41,306 bases of DNA from Lingula anatina (lineage: Eukaryota; Brachiopoda; Lingulata; Lingulida; Lingulidae). The notes beneath the pieces were generated by a model, which made no database searches, was not told the DNA's origin, and worked only from the letters and a program-made list of their open reading frames with translations. Below, in pieces: positions 21,946 through 33,559 of the stretch. Each line of letters opens with the position of its first letter. Positions within the stretch are counted from its first letter, which is position 1. Location: NCBI RefSeq assembly GCF_001039355.2, contig NW_019773847.1, positions 1,092,395 to 1,133,700 of the forward strand. The letters run 5' to 3'. Made by a program: the position numbers and the translations under genes.

Positions 21946-23172
21946 TTAAGTGTTAAAATCCAAATCATTTGGAGGAATACAATGCCCGTCAATAAACCAC
22001 TTGTTCAGCTCGCCCGGCGGGTACCATGTCACCGGTTCACTGGGGTCGTTTAATTTGGCACATAAGTCACAGTATACCTCTGCCTTCGAATACAGTCCAA
22101 CATACTGGTTCTTCCACTCTAAATGTTTAACATACGCCGTGACATTCATGTCCAAATATTTCAGATAGTCTGCTAAATCTTTGGGAGATTTAAAATCGTT
22201 CGTATTGATGTGCCACTCGGGTTTTATTCCAACCCTGGAATAATTGGCCGGACCTCTTGTTACCGTCACTATGTCACGATCCAACATTTTCCAAAATTTC
22301 TCTGTGACGTAATCCGTTGAGATACTATTCTCAAAGGACAGGTAAAACTTGTAGTCCCTGTTAATTTTGTCCAAACAGTTTTTATCATCGCGCTTCGAAC
22401 ACTTTAAGGGGCCACACGCACCGTACACGTCAACAGGGATGTATTTCTGAAGTTCGGAGACATATCTCTCTCGTTGACTCCGTGTCACACAGTTGCTGAC
22501 CATCCAGGCGACCAATTTAGTTTTGTTGAGCGCAGTTTTAGTGTAATTTTTAGTAAGAGGCCTCGGTCGTTTTTGGGCGTAACCATATGGGAAAAATATC
22601 GTTGAGTTTCTTCGAAATGTGATGGTCCAATTAAACATCCCCGCCCAAACACCTCCAGCCTCTTCGGAATAACACGAGCTCTCGTGGTTCACCCATATCC
22701 AACGCTGGTGTGGCAATTTTCTTGGTTTACTCCCCAAACTTCTCGCTATAAAAACAATGGCGTCGGCTTCATCAGCTAAAGACTTATCCTCAGTGTAGAT
22801 GCAGTTGTCTATTTTACAGCCAAGGGATTTAAAGACCGGCTTGGCGTAGTCTCTTAGGAGCATGTAGTCCCACCCTGGTCCTGGATACCAGAAAATTACC
22901 AGCTTAGGTTTGTTGGGAGGTTTGTCAACTCCCTTTGACGAATACGTTATATTTTGGCTTTCCTGCAATCTGTGTTTTGCTGCAGCTTTTGGGCAGGGAA
23001 TTGATATCCGGTTTTGTTCGTAAAATCCTGTTAACTTCACAAAGATGAATAAAGAGAAAATGGATGAAACTATTATGATGACGTTAGTGGCGACTGTGCA
23101 CAATGATTTAACACTGCGTGAGACGTGTCCCGTGGTCTTAGAATGGAATGATGTGCCTGGTACGTCTCCCAT
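21946..23172 (-). CDS. Alpha-1,3-fucosyltransferase, GT10 family
   Basis: A single coding exon of 408 aa. It should transfer fucose from GDP-fucose to GlcNAc-containing glycans in the Golgi. Short cytoplasmic N-terminus, one membrane segment at about residues 28-47 (VATNVIIIVSSIFSLFIFVK), a stem, then the GT10 domain. Visible motifs: WIWVNHESS at 158-166, where Glu164 fits the catalytic-base position known in the family; FNWTITFRRNSTIFFPYG at 180-197; and the donor-binding signature YKFYLSFENS...DYVTEKFWKML at 274-297. It has a C-x2-C pair at 368-371. Sequons occur at Asn 74, 181, 189, 209, 216, 310 and 343. Length and layout are normal for type II GT10 enzymes. A 3' splice site at 23206 (33 nt before the ATG) implies a 5'-UTR intron. 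No lesions seen. Core versus antennal specificity cannot be told. Confidence 0.95.
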   Translation of the reverse strand: MGDVPGTSFHSKTTGHVSRSVKSLCTVATNVIIIVSSIFSLFIFVKLTGFYEQNRISIPCPKAAAKHRLQESQNITYSSKGVDKPPNKPKLVIFWYPGPGWDYMLLRDYAKPVFKSLGCKIDNCIYTEDKSLADEADAIVFIARSLGSKPRKLPHQRWIWVNHESSCYSEEAGGVWAGMFNWTITFRRNSTIFFPYGYAQKRPRPLTKNYTKTALNKTKLVAWMVSNCVTRSQRERYVSELQKYIPVDVYGACGPLKCSKRDDKNCLDKINRDYKFYLSFENSISTDYVTEKFWKMLDRDIVTVTRGPANYSRVGIKPEWHINTNDFKSPKDLADYLKYLDMNVTAYVKHLEWKNQYVGLYSKAEVYCDLCAKLNDPSEPVTWYPPGELNKWFIDGHCIPPNDLDFNT

Positions 23173-23205
23173 ACCTCCAGATATTATTTCTTAAGGCGTT
23201 TGTAT

Positions 23206-24930
23206 CTGAAATTAGAATATATATTGAACTTAATTTTAACTAAAACAATTCCAAATCATTCTCTTTATTAGTGGTGCTAGAACAGCCGGCCACGAAGACA
23301 CTTTATTCAAACAAAACATGTTGGTGTTGCTATTCTTACCAAGGGGTTTCTGAATTTTGTTGGAGAATAGGGTGTACAGGTGCACGTGGTGACAGAAGTA
23401 TTGCAGCATTTTGCTGTATACTTAAGGTGAACAATATCTGGATTTGCTAGGTTTTTCAGTTAGTATTTAATGGAAAACTGTTTATGTCAGTAACTTCACT
23501 ACAAGTTTACAGGCCTGTTGTTTTCCCTAACGTGACGCACGTTATCAATATGCCAGTGTTAATATTTTATAGGATAGCCACCATATCTCCATACGGTCAC
23601 CATCCTTCTGGGCGAACAATGACAACGGTTCAGTAATCTTCCGGGGGATACGTTTGCTCAGGCTTCAAGTACATTATAGGTTAAAGCGCTTCTGGTTAAT
23701 GGAGAGATATTTTGCCATTTGCATTTCCAATCTCATTCCACACGTTTTCAGTGATTACACGTTTAAATTGCGTCTCACGTTTTAATTGCGTCTGGTCATT
23801 TGGCTGGCCAATCCACCCTGGCCTGTTGATGCCATGCCGATAAGGTCACGCTCTTACAGTCCTGGCCCTGTATATTGTAGTGCTACTATCTTTCAAATGG
23901 ACGGATGGTTCCTATCCCAAAGATGTTTTCTACCGAAGGTACCGTAAAATGTGTTAGTTCAGAATTTAAATGTAACGCTCATATGGTTTTGGTTTCAAGG
24001 CATCAACCCCAGTTCAGCAATTCCTTAGTACCAGACGCATCCCCCAAACCATTGTGGAACTGAGCTACTTAGCGGGGAAATACATATTCACTGGCTTGTA
24101 AAAATGGTGGTGTTGTCCATACTCTCACCTGTCCACTAACGATGTTAAGGGGCGACTACGGTATCGCCAGAAAATACGAAATGGCGCCTGCTGTGACCTG
24201 TGGTCTATGAAATAGCTCTTGCAGCCCTCTTTTTCGCCTTTTTATGAAGGTGATAAGTAGTTTCCTCTTGGCGACTAGAGTGTGAATTCCTGTAACATTT
24301 GGACTCCTTTGAATATTTCGTTTAATAACCTCAACCTGTAAATTGCGCAACAAGTGCAAAACTAATTGGCTGCACAGTTAAAATACCCTATAAGTCTTCT
24401 TGGTGACTTATGGACATCACCAGTGCCCTCCATCCTTCTCTAAACCCTATATACAGTCTGACAAGACACTCCATATCTGTCGTCATTACACAGTGCTTGG
24501 AGCATGTGCTCCAGTTTCCTCACTTATCAGTTTACAAAAGTGCACTTATACACCATAGAACAGTCTAATATGAAAAAGAAGTCTAATATGAAAAAGAAGG
24601 ACAAATTGAAGCTACAGACCCCCCCCCCCCACCATACTTACCCTATTAATCGTTTAACTTACCCTCCACTCTCACCACAGATAGCGGCGCCTGTTCACAG
24701 TTCTTTGGTGCAGACATAGCATGTATTACATAAGATGGCTTGTCGTTCAAATGCGTATTGTGATAAGTTATAAATAATGCAACCACGGCATGACAACATT
24801 ATGAGCGCACAGTATATGTTCAGTAGGATTCAATTTGTGATATCGTTTGTCATATCATGCACACACATAGAGAAGTTTAGTAAACGATACTTACTCTCAT
24901 ATAAGCAAAATTACCCAGTAGCTTGCTATT
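23206..24930. other. Upstream region of the fucosyltransferase, nothing identified
   Basis: Moderately GC-balanced sequence with no recognisable coding motif. A minus-strand frame at 24156-24359 has basic character but matches no family I know. A short direct repeat (tctaatatgaaaaagaag twice) lies at 24567-24600, and a C run at 24620. Confidence 0.4.
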
Positions 24931-24934
24931 AGCG

Positions 24935-24995
24935 ACGGGGAGTCGATCCACCGGACTTTTAAAAGATGGTCTGGACCGCTAAACCACCTAGTGAG
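24935..24995 (-). repeat. tRNA-like sequence, probable SINE head
   Basis: On the minus strand ctaggtggtttagcggtcca resembles a Pol III A box region, and 30 bases on ggtggatcgactccc resembles a B box. The acceptor stem does not pair, so it is not a working tRNA. Confidence 0.4.
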
Positions 24996-25047
24996 TAAAA
25001 TGTTTACTAAATAATGAAGACTTACGCGTACGTTCATGGCTCCGTAA

Positions 25048-25171
25048 CTCGAAAACATTGCGAATTGCAAAAGCGATAACACCTTTTATTTCGAGGCTAT
25101 TATATAGGGCTCGAAAACATTGCGAATTGCAAAAGCGATAACACCTTTTATTTCGAGGCTATTATATAGGG
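25048..25171. repeat. Exact 62-bp tandem duplication
   Basis: Two copies, 25048-25109 and 25110-25171, starting ctcgaaaacattgcgaattg, are identical at every base. The block is flanked by an inverted pair: ggctccgtaactcgaaa at 25038 and tttcgagttacggagcc at 25232. Identity implies a very recent event or an assembly duplicate. Confidence 0.95.
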
Positions 25172-26149
25172 CTAGTAAATGCCGAGTTATGGAAAAGAGG
25201 CGCTTGCGCTCGGTCGTAATTTGTGATGCTTTCGAGTTACGGAGCCCAGGTTGGCTGTTAGCTGACGGTAAGGAAACATTCCGTCTTGTGTTTTATTCTA
25301 TCATATACGATGTGACATTATAAGCTTGAAATGTGAGCAACATGACTGACTGATTATACTTGGCGCCCGCATCATGTGTTAACGCTAAATTGACGATCGT
25401 GATGACTTCTAGGTTGAATCGTATCATTAATATTATTCAGTCGTACCTTTATGCTTGAATTAACACGCATAAGTTATTTTTTAAGTTCGAGAAATTAACA
25501 ATTTTGCACGACTTCTGCAAGTGTACCTCCAATACCGCGAAAGCCATTTGGAGAACATTTATTTATTTATTTATTTATTTTATTTATTTATTTATTTTAT
25601 CTTTATTATTATTTTTTTTTTTTGGGGGGGGGTGTCTGTGTCCACAGTATGACTCCGTTGAAACAAGCAATGAAGGAGTATTATTTAACTCTCCATTTCA
25701 ATATGTCTGAAGACCTCATACATACGGGTTTCCATTGACTAAGATGAGAAAATGACATATTTAATAAAATGCAAAAAGAGAAGAAAAATAACCTGATGCA
25801 GGCGGCAGTTAATGGCTTTGGAAGTGACAATATTCGGGGTGTGTTGATCAAGATATATCGTCATCGACAGTGGACATCACTCCATTTGACATCAAGAGCA
25901 AAATATATTGCTAATGCCTGTCAAAAAACTCATCTAAAGCCCTTGCTGACTGTATGTTAGAACACCGTTGATTAAATATTGGATATGTGTCGCTGCCTAT
26001 TAAAATTTACTTGTTAAACATAGCGGTGTACTGATAATTGTCGGAGACCAGCGCTTCAAGCTGTTTGTAATCTATCTGGATATTCTAATAGGCAGTCTGT
26101 TTTTATTGCATACTGACAGGTACTTTACACATGGTGTTTCACTGTGGCT
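25172..26149. other. Intergenic stretch with low-complexity tract
   Basis: A (TTTA)n/T-rich tract followed by a G run occupies about 25555-25632. The rest shows no gene; the plus-strand frame at 25769-25960 has no recognisable motif. Confidence 0.45.
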
Positions 26150-26408
26150 TTATGTCATTCTTGTCTTTAATAAACCCCACAGAAATAGTCCCATCCATGG
26201 CCTAATAAGATATTGCTGCGTGCGCAAGCCAACTCGACCCTCTGCATAAAAAGTCATCATCGCAATCAATGTTGCCGAAATGTATATGTAGGATGAAATT
26301 GTATCTCCCGAATTCAATATTAAATATTTAAAAGAATCAACGAATTCGTCTAAATTAATCAAGTCATTGTCGAATCCCAACTGACTCAATCCTGCAGTCC
26401 AGGGCTCT
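26150..26408 (-). CDS. Candidate terminal exon of an unknown gene
   Basis: A minus-strand open stretch of about 86 codons runs from a good acceptor (polypyrimidine then ttttacag, at 26409) to a stop at 26150. It contains WTAGLSQLGFDNDLINLDEF, a hydrophobic stretch IYISATLIAMMTF and ends in WMGLFLWGLLKTRMT. Composition looks more protein-like than nearby frames. I do not recognise the family and found no upstream exon. It could be chance. Confidence 0.25.
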
Positions 26409-28056
26409 CTGTAAAACATAAATAAAACAGTAACATTTAACTCTCGTAGCTGAATGACAGAATAGCGCAGACTACTGCCTATAATATATAAACTCACCTA
26501 TGTTTCTTTGCAAGCACTGTCAAAACATTTGGTTAAAGAATGAAAAGAAGAGAAGCAGTCCAGTGCAGGTGGTATATGGCGCTTAAAGAGGTAGTATGCG
26601 GGTTGAAGATTGAAGGTCTATCAACGTGTATTGATTATTGACATGGTGCATCACTGCTTTTGGTCCAAATATTAGATCGGAGGGAATGGTCCCTGCCCGT
26701 GCGGTGTCAGGTGTGGGTATTTATTGACCGGAATAGATAAAGATAAGACAAACGTTAGAGTCCGCTGATGGTCAAAAAAGGTAAGTTAAATTGTTTGTCA
26801 ACAGTGTTGGTGAAACAAAAGAAATGAAGCACTCCATTCCTCGAGCGTGCTGAGATCCATGGCGCCTTCCGAAAATGAATGTCAGAGAAAATTATTATAA
26901 AGAGATATTTCGTTACAAGGACATTTTATGGTTAAAAATATTTATTTTGCTTTCTTCTGTATTGTTGACAAAATCTCTTTTATTCTACCAGTGATATTCA
27001 TGTATTGTTTCAGGACTCTGATATATATATGTATGTGTGTGTGTGTGTGTGTGTGTGTGATATTGCTGCTAGTATGTCCTACTGACAAAAATGATCAAAA
27101 AGGAATTGGAATTATCAACCGAATTTGTTGTATATGTGCGTGGGGGTCTATTCCCGTTATAAATCTCTCTCTCGGTGATAATCAAAAGACGGACAAGTCA
27201 CTGATCTTCCAGTAAAGTCTTTATTTCGTGAGTATAACTATTGATAAATATACTCCAAGCTAGTAGCAACTGTCTAGAAAGTAGCTATGCGAAAATAAGC
27301 AGCCTGGAGATCACTGTAGCCGACGATACTTTAGTCCCACGAAGAACTGTAGCAAATAAGTAAATAGTAAGTCAGTAAGTAAGAAGGTAAGTGTAGGTAA
27401 GTGTTAAAAGAGAGCCAGTGGTCTCTATTTACACCCTTTTGACTACCACGCCCAAACGATAGCCAAACACCGATTTTCACGTGATGTGTCTTATGTAAAT
27501 TCTATTTCCAAATTTTCCTTTTAAAGGTGCTAAATGTATAACTCCAAGCAGCTTACTCTCTGTACCTCTAGAAGTTGCCTCTTTCTAACTTTCTTTGGTG
27601 CGTATAGTAAACTGATCTATTTCTATAATTATAAATATCACTGATCAAATTATTTCCATTGCAGGATTCATCAAAGCAATACTCTGGTTTGATGATTACC
27701 TGATACTTAAATCCTGAACAATATCTATAAACTAAATCACCCACACACATGAGAACTCAATCATGTTAAATTCTCCATCCGCAAGGTATACAGGCTGATA
27801 AATAAAAATCTTTACTGGTTGTTTTTGCTTTCTATAAGTATTAACTTTACATTCTTTTTTAACAATCACGCATAAATAAAATCAGTATAATAGAATCATT
27901 AAATTTCACACGTGCTTACTGCAGCAAATACATGATAATAAGAATGCAATCATTAAGAGATACAAGTACCAATGATTCAACTCTGCAAGAGTGATAAATT
28001 AAAGCAAATTAGTCCACTGGGCAGTACGACTGGTAGCTCTCTCTAATTATATGACC
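26409..28056. other. Intergenic stretch with (TG)n microsatellite
   Basis: An (AT)n(TG)n tract lies at 27021-27059. A cluster of taagtaag words is at 27355-27410. No gene recognised; the minus-strand frame at 27568-27750 is unremarkable. Confidence 0.45.
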
Positions 28057-28680
28057 CGGTATACATAAACGATGCCCGTAGCTACATCGGCCACATATTT
28101 GTCTTCCTTCCGTATTTCCACTTTCTTCCAAAGCCCGTTGTCTTCGTGAATCTTCAGCCAGTCGTCCCAATTTTTTTAGGTGTTACCTTGATATAGCTTT
28201 GAGAAGGCATTCCCAAATATTTCACCCTCATCGCAAAAATTAAGAACCTACACCCGTTCGTAATTTTTATATTTTTGTATGACGTCATGCATACTCAGGT
28301 GCAATGTATTACCTTATCTCGAATGCCTCCCATTACCACCCTTGAGTTCCACGAATGCTGATACTTGTTTACTAAGACTGACACTTTTTACAACCGAACA
28401 TTGTTTCTGAGACTTTCATACCTGGCTTGGTGATTCTAATCAGTTCTGGAAGACAGCTCGCATCGACGTTGTTCGCCGCCAAACAACCAACAGAGACCAC
28501 GCAGTCATAATATCCTGCAAATTATTAAGGATGGTATTTAATGTTAGAAAAAACAAGTGTTTTTCTACATAATTTTTGACACAAAATGCCATATTTAAGG
28601 CCACTTATAATCTAGATCAAGCAGAATGCTACTAATAAAGCACGCAACATTTCATCTTCCATACCTTCCTATAGTAATCT

Positions 28681-28683
<3 letters not shown>

Positions 28684-28743
<60 letters not shown>
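28684..28743. repeat. (AT)n microsatellite
   Basis: About 30 AT units lie in the copy B intron between exons 3 and 4. Confidence 0.95.
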
Positions 28744-28745
<2 letters not shown>

Positions 28746-30154
28746 GTACGTTACTGGGAATACCTTTCTGGTATCATTTTATTATTCTAATGCGTTTCAT
28801 TTTCTTACAAACTGCATTTTGTTTCACCACACCGCACGTTTTCAAGTTTAAGGCTTATGTTATTATATTTTATAACATTTGCGTGGACACGATTAGGTAG
28901 TTTCTCTTTCTAAAGAGTTAATCCAAATAAACTATTTAAAATAAGTTAGCTGATTTTGTTACATGCATTGTTATACATTTTAGGACAATAATCCAACCCA
29001 CCTTTCTTATTGCAACATCAAAGGTCGTCATCATTTATGCCTTTATCACTTTATGAAATGCTAATATTAAGTAATTCAAAATGCGCTATGCGATCGGTAA
29101 ACGTATATCGTGACTCGGAACATAAGAGATGAAATTTCTTTCAAACTGTGCTTACGATTTAGGACAAATTGAATGATGTGAAAAACCAGATTACCTGTTT
29201 CAATATCCAGTTTATTTCGTCCTAACAAATTACAAATACTCCTCTTGTAAATTCCTTGGCTACATCTAGCATCTCCTGACATCCATCGAGAGCTTCCAGG
29301 TTTTTGAATCCAAGATTTTGAACCTTGTGGTAAAAAGCAACAACCTGTTTTTATTTGATTTAGAAGACTTAGGCATATAAACATTCAAAGAACTTCGCTT
29401 GATACCTTGGGTCAAGGTCCACCTCAAAAAAATTGACATTAACAAATAGTAATAAGGAAGATCGGGCATGACAGATTACTATTTTATCTCTACTACCTCC
29501 CCAGCAAGTAAGATACTGACATACAAGCATTTAAAGCTGTAATTTTGCAATGTGTTTTTCTTTAGTCAGTCGTATCAATAGTTCGGTGCAGGATTGTGTG
29601 TTCAAAAACGTTGTATATGTACGAACCAACATTTGAAAATAAAAATACATAAAAACCATGATCGACACAAATCTATTGGGTAGGGTTGGGAAATCCACGC
29701 CAATCCTTTAACGTTCCCAACCCAAAATTAAAAACAGTGCTTTCTTCTGCTTTCTTCTAAACACAAAATGTTAACTGATACACATTTGCTTACAGGTCCG
29801 GCACGTGTGAGAAAACTAGTTCAGCTGCTCTGCTACCTAATCCTTACTGTAAACATGGAACTGTAGTTTTTGTTTTTGTTTGTTTATAAATAATATCCCT
29901 GTTCAGGGGTTTATTCTTGTTTTGTGTGAAAATAATTGTTGAAAGACTGGAGTGAAGTTACCGCACCCGAAACTAAATCTACCTGAATATAGAATGTCTT
30001 CACACGCTTAGCCTACTCCCTAGCAGCGCCACCACGCGGTCGTATCTTAAACTAGACTCACACCTGTATAAAATCTGTAAAAGCTCATAAAACGTAATCA
30101 ATTTTAATTGATAAAAAATGACTTTTGGGCACACAAATGGTAACTTGATCCCGT

Positions 30155-30470
30155 TATTACCTCCGCCAAGGAGGTTATGTTTTTGGCTCCGTTTGTTTGT
30201 CCGTCTGTCTATCTGTCTGTCTGTCTGTTAGCAACACAACAGAAAAAGTTGTTGGCCGATTTTTGATGAAATTTTCAGAAACTGTCAGAAGTGGGCCAAG
30301 GAACAGATGATAAGTTTTTGGTGGTGATCAGGATCAATAATCAATCAATAACCAAAAAAAAAATAAGTAATGATCCGATTTTGATAAAATTTTCAGAAAC
30401 TGTCAGAAGTGGGCCAAGGAACAAGTGATCAGGATCATTAATCAATCAATAATCAATAATCAAAAATAAA
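30155..30470. repeat. Dispersed-repeat fragment with internal duplication
   Basis: It starts with the palindrome cctccgccaaggagg followed by gttatgttttt and a (tctg)n stretch. It then carries two copies of a unit containing attttcagaaactgtcagaa and gtgggccaaggaac (about 30270 and 30390), each followed by gatcaggatca and an aatcaat-rich tail. It sits in copy B between exons 2 and 3. The opening motif is one I associate with widespread animal repeats, but the family is not identified. Confidence 0.55.
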
Positions 30471-31014
30471 AAAAAAACTTAATCATTATATAATGAAAAT
30501 TTAGGGGTTAAACAGCATTGGGTGTTTTCTTTTAATGTTTGTTCTAAGTTCAAGGCTGAGCAAAGACAAGACAAACCTCTTTTCCGACCTGTCCAGTACC
30601 AGCCCCTGCATCAAATATGAAAGCATCTTTGTCTTCCCCAAAACGTGAAGCTATGGCTTCAGCAGCAATTATTGGTCCTTTGGGTAGCATTTCCTGCAAA
30701 TGAATTCGCGCTTTTTAAATATAGTAAAGTAAAAATGACTTGTCTGCTCTGCGTCAGTCTTGTGATAAATTGTACTAGACTACATTAATAAATAAACTAA
30801 ACATAAAGAGATAGGGGTGCATTAAGAGTGCAAAATCATACAAAAAATGAAGCGTATTTTTATGAAACAATTCATACTGCCGAATCCTGGTCATAGTGTG
30901 CTGCCCATAGGCTGTAGAAATTCAAGTTTTCTTCCACGGTATTGATCGCCGAGTTGGCAGCATGAATCTTAGCCCATACCTCCGCCTGGCGTGTTGTGGA
31001 CATTTTGAAAATGC

Positions 31015-32195
31015 CTGAAATTAAATTGCACGTTTTTTGTTATGAAAATCCTCTTCCATTGCATAAATAAATGAAGAAGGGTAGTAATTTCATGGGGTAC
31101 ATGCAGCCATTTAGAGAACGAAAAGCTGGAAACCCTTTTATTGCAGCCTGGGAGATTTTTTTTTTTAATTTGCATGTGGGTTCAGTTCGTGTAGTTTATT
31201 AAATTGGCGTTGATAATTTATGTATGAACAGGGTATACAATTTCGCTTCATAATACTTAAGAGGGCCTGCGTGTACTTTTAACAAGGCCAGAAAAAATGT
31301 CGAAGGGACAGCCCGTATAGCACGCATTTGTTTGTTGAAAGAAAAACAAAAGTGATATATTTTTACGGAAATGTACCGCATGTATTAGTTGTTAATATCC
31401 ACAATAGCAATTCAGATCTGCGCATTGAGGAAGACCCGCAAACATGTATACCACATGCACGGACAAGTAAAATTATTGAACGGAAAAAAACCCTGCATGT
31501 TTCAGTGTTTTTACTTACAAAATGAATAACTGTAATTTCACATAATGATAAATTTTGTTTACATACAACGTTTTCACTTGAGGAAAAAAAGGTTGAGAAA
31601 TAGCAGGAGGCTAGGCTTCGTCGATTTGCAATAAAAATGAGGTAAGCAGCCTTTTAGATTTTTCATGAAACACGACTCAGTGACGCAGGGTGTTAATTAC
31701 GTTGTTTAATAAACTCTAGTCAGGGATTTTTTTCTCGGGGAGGGGGTGGGCTGATCTTAAGTAGGTGCTGATTTATCCAGAAGCAATTGTAGAATATTAA
31801 TAGCAAACTGGGAAGATTTGGGAGAATGACCTAATGGAGGCAGATCGCACTGCCTGTCGAATCCCAACCTATCATGAAGCCTTTGTACAATCCTTGGGTT
31901 ACATAAGCAGTAAAATGACCACTAAGCAGCATCACGGATTCGTTACACGACAGTTGCAATTTTGCTAAAGTTTCCATACGGTTGGCTTTGGTCAGTTTAG
32001 TCTTATCTCACGTGACCAGTCTCTTATCCAAACTGTAAAAAGACATCAAGTTCGTTGGTCATCACACATCACAAGTTTAGTTGAATTGTACTATAAGCTA
32101 TCCCTGTATAGCCACTGATTTCTATGTCAAAATATCAAAATTTCAAACCCATGTATATCCAGTTCTCGAAACAGTCAGATAAAGCATCTACACTA
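31015..32195. other. Upstream of copy B, nothing identified
   Basis: No gene or element recognised. A TATA box for copy B was not evident. Short T-rich runs only. Confidence 0.4.
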
Positions 32196-32440
32196 TTAGA
32201 CTGGGTTCCCATACCTAGATCGATCTAACAGTATCGATTTATCTCCGGTGGGTTTCTCGTGAAATTGCTTCCACCTTAAGCGGGTTAGATGCTGCAAGGG
32301 GGTAATTAATTATCGTTTAGCAGCTTTATTGGACGTGCCAGATATCTAAGCCGCCTAAGTTAATTGCTATTTAGCGAGAATCCCCTAGGAGATAGATCGA
32401 TCCACAGTTAGTATGATGGGGTCTGGGAATGGTCCCTTAG
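32196..32440. mobile_element. Foldback MITE with long terminal inverted repeats
   Basis: Left and right halves are imperfect inverted copies over about 100 bases: left atcgatttatctcc then gtttctcgtgaaattgc and ttaagcgggttagat; right, read inverted, atcgatctatctcc, attctcgctaaatagc and ttaggcggcttagat. The outer ends (ctgggttcccatacc against gggaccattcccagacc) are more diverged. Only about 40 bases separate the arms, with no coding potential. Target duplication unclear. Confidence 0.65.
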
Positions 32441-32442
32441 GT

Positions 32443-32730
32443 CCAATACTGGTGCAAGGTTTTAGTTTATATGGTGATGCATAAAATAAACATCGGTATT
32501 TAAAAGTTGTCTGCGTGTGAACATTACTTATACCAAATCAAGGTCAACTCTAAGATAAACTAATCAATAATTGCTATGTCATTTTTTTCCAAAACCTATC
32601 TATCCTTGCCTCGATCCAGTCAAATGATGCAGCAACAATATTGGGTCCAATACTGTGCAATATACGTGAAGTTTTTGGTTTATTAGTGGTGTAAAAAACA
32701 TTGTTATTTGACAGGTGTGTGCGCGTTTAT
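32443..32730. repeat. Degenerate direct repeat pair
   Basis: Stretches at about 32441-32522 and 32643-32732 share ggtccaatact, gtgcaa, tttatnnggtg, aaacatn and a gtgtg end in the same order, with many differences. This is an old duplication of unknown origin. Confidence 0.4.
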
Positions 32731-33227
32731 ATATCAGCAATCAGCCATTGTACTGGCTTGTTTGAAATTCTTTTCGAAAGGATCGTGGTTTGATTGGTCA
32801 CTGCTGCCCATCTTTGTTTTTAATGAAATTTGGTAATTGATTGGATTCTTAACATTTCATTTGATGAAACTATATACACCTAACTTGGTAGAACATATTT
32901 GTAGTTGATTCAAAAATGCTAAACATCACTTCTCTTTCCCATGGTGTATCATTTTCGTACCGTACCATAAAGTGTCCGATTTCTTGCTGCATCCCATGTT
33001 TTTCTATGCGCAAGAAATCTAACGCTGAAACTGACATCATACAAGGTAAGTCGCCGAGGGTCGGGTTGACCATGGCACCAGACATACCATAAAGTGTAAG
33101 CAAGATTTTTCTCAAAAGAACAATGAAAGAACGGAGACATCCATATCAATAAAAAAGAAACATTTATTTCAAAATTGATGCCACAAAAAGTCCCGAACAC
33201 CCCCCCCCCCCCCCCCAATTGTATCAC

Positions 33228-33559
33228 TTAAAGGGATTATAACTCTTCGTATGAGATCTATATTTCACAATAAAAACATTGTAAACAACTCATAGAAATA
33301 TATTCTGCTTAACCACAAACACGGGAGTTATAGCTATTATTCGTATATCTGAGCTTGTCATCAGACCACGTGACCTCCATTGATGGTTATACTCTGTAAT
33401 TATCTCTTATAATAATCTCTTATAGGGGAGAACCAAACTGTTGGAAAAAACTTTGAATGTACACATGGATTCGTTAACCATTTGTAAGTATGGGAAATTT
33501 GTTGTATACTCCGTGAACATTCATTTTTTGACCAAAACGAACGGTTATAATCCCTTTAA
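33228..33559. mobile_element. MITE, TTAA-type, copy 2
   Basis: It is bounded by TTAA on both sides (33228-33231 and 33556-33559). Directly inside, agggattataac and its exact inverted copy gttataatccct form 12-bp terminal inverted repeats. A further ttcgt / acgaa pair lies a few bases in. TTAA target sites are known for piggyBac and Kolobok elements. The left ~190 bases match copy 1 at 15357. It is 332 bp with no coding capacity. A run of about 16 C lies just outside at 33201-33216. Confidence 0.75.

Larger units (their letters stand above)
28057..31003 (-). pseudogene. METTL27-like methyltransferase, copy B (five exons, broken)
   Basis: Same gene plan as copy C. Exon 1 30878-31003 starts MSTTRQAEVW and ends YSLWAAHYDQD. 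Exon 2 30577-30693 has the SAM-binding motif FDAGAGTGQVG. Exon 3 is 29195-29323, exon 4 28422-28514 (YYDCVVSVG, CLPELIRITKP), and the exon 5 remnant starts near 28169 and ends at the stop at 28057. Exons 1, 2 and 4 are open with good splice sites, and lengths of 126, 117 and 93 nt equal those of copy C. Two lesions kill it. Exon 3 lacks 7 bases after LDVA, shifting frame to an early stop. A deletion removed the 3' part of intron 4, its acceptor and the start of exon 5 (the GYVV part), so intron sequence now abuts WDDW. A 3' splice site lies 11 nt before the ATG. Exon 4 with its intron is nearly identical to copy A. Confidence 0.88.
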
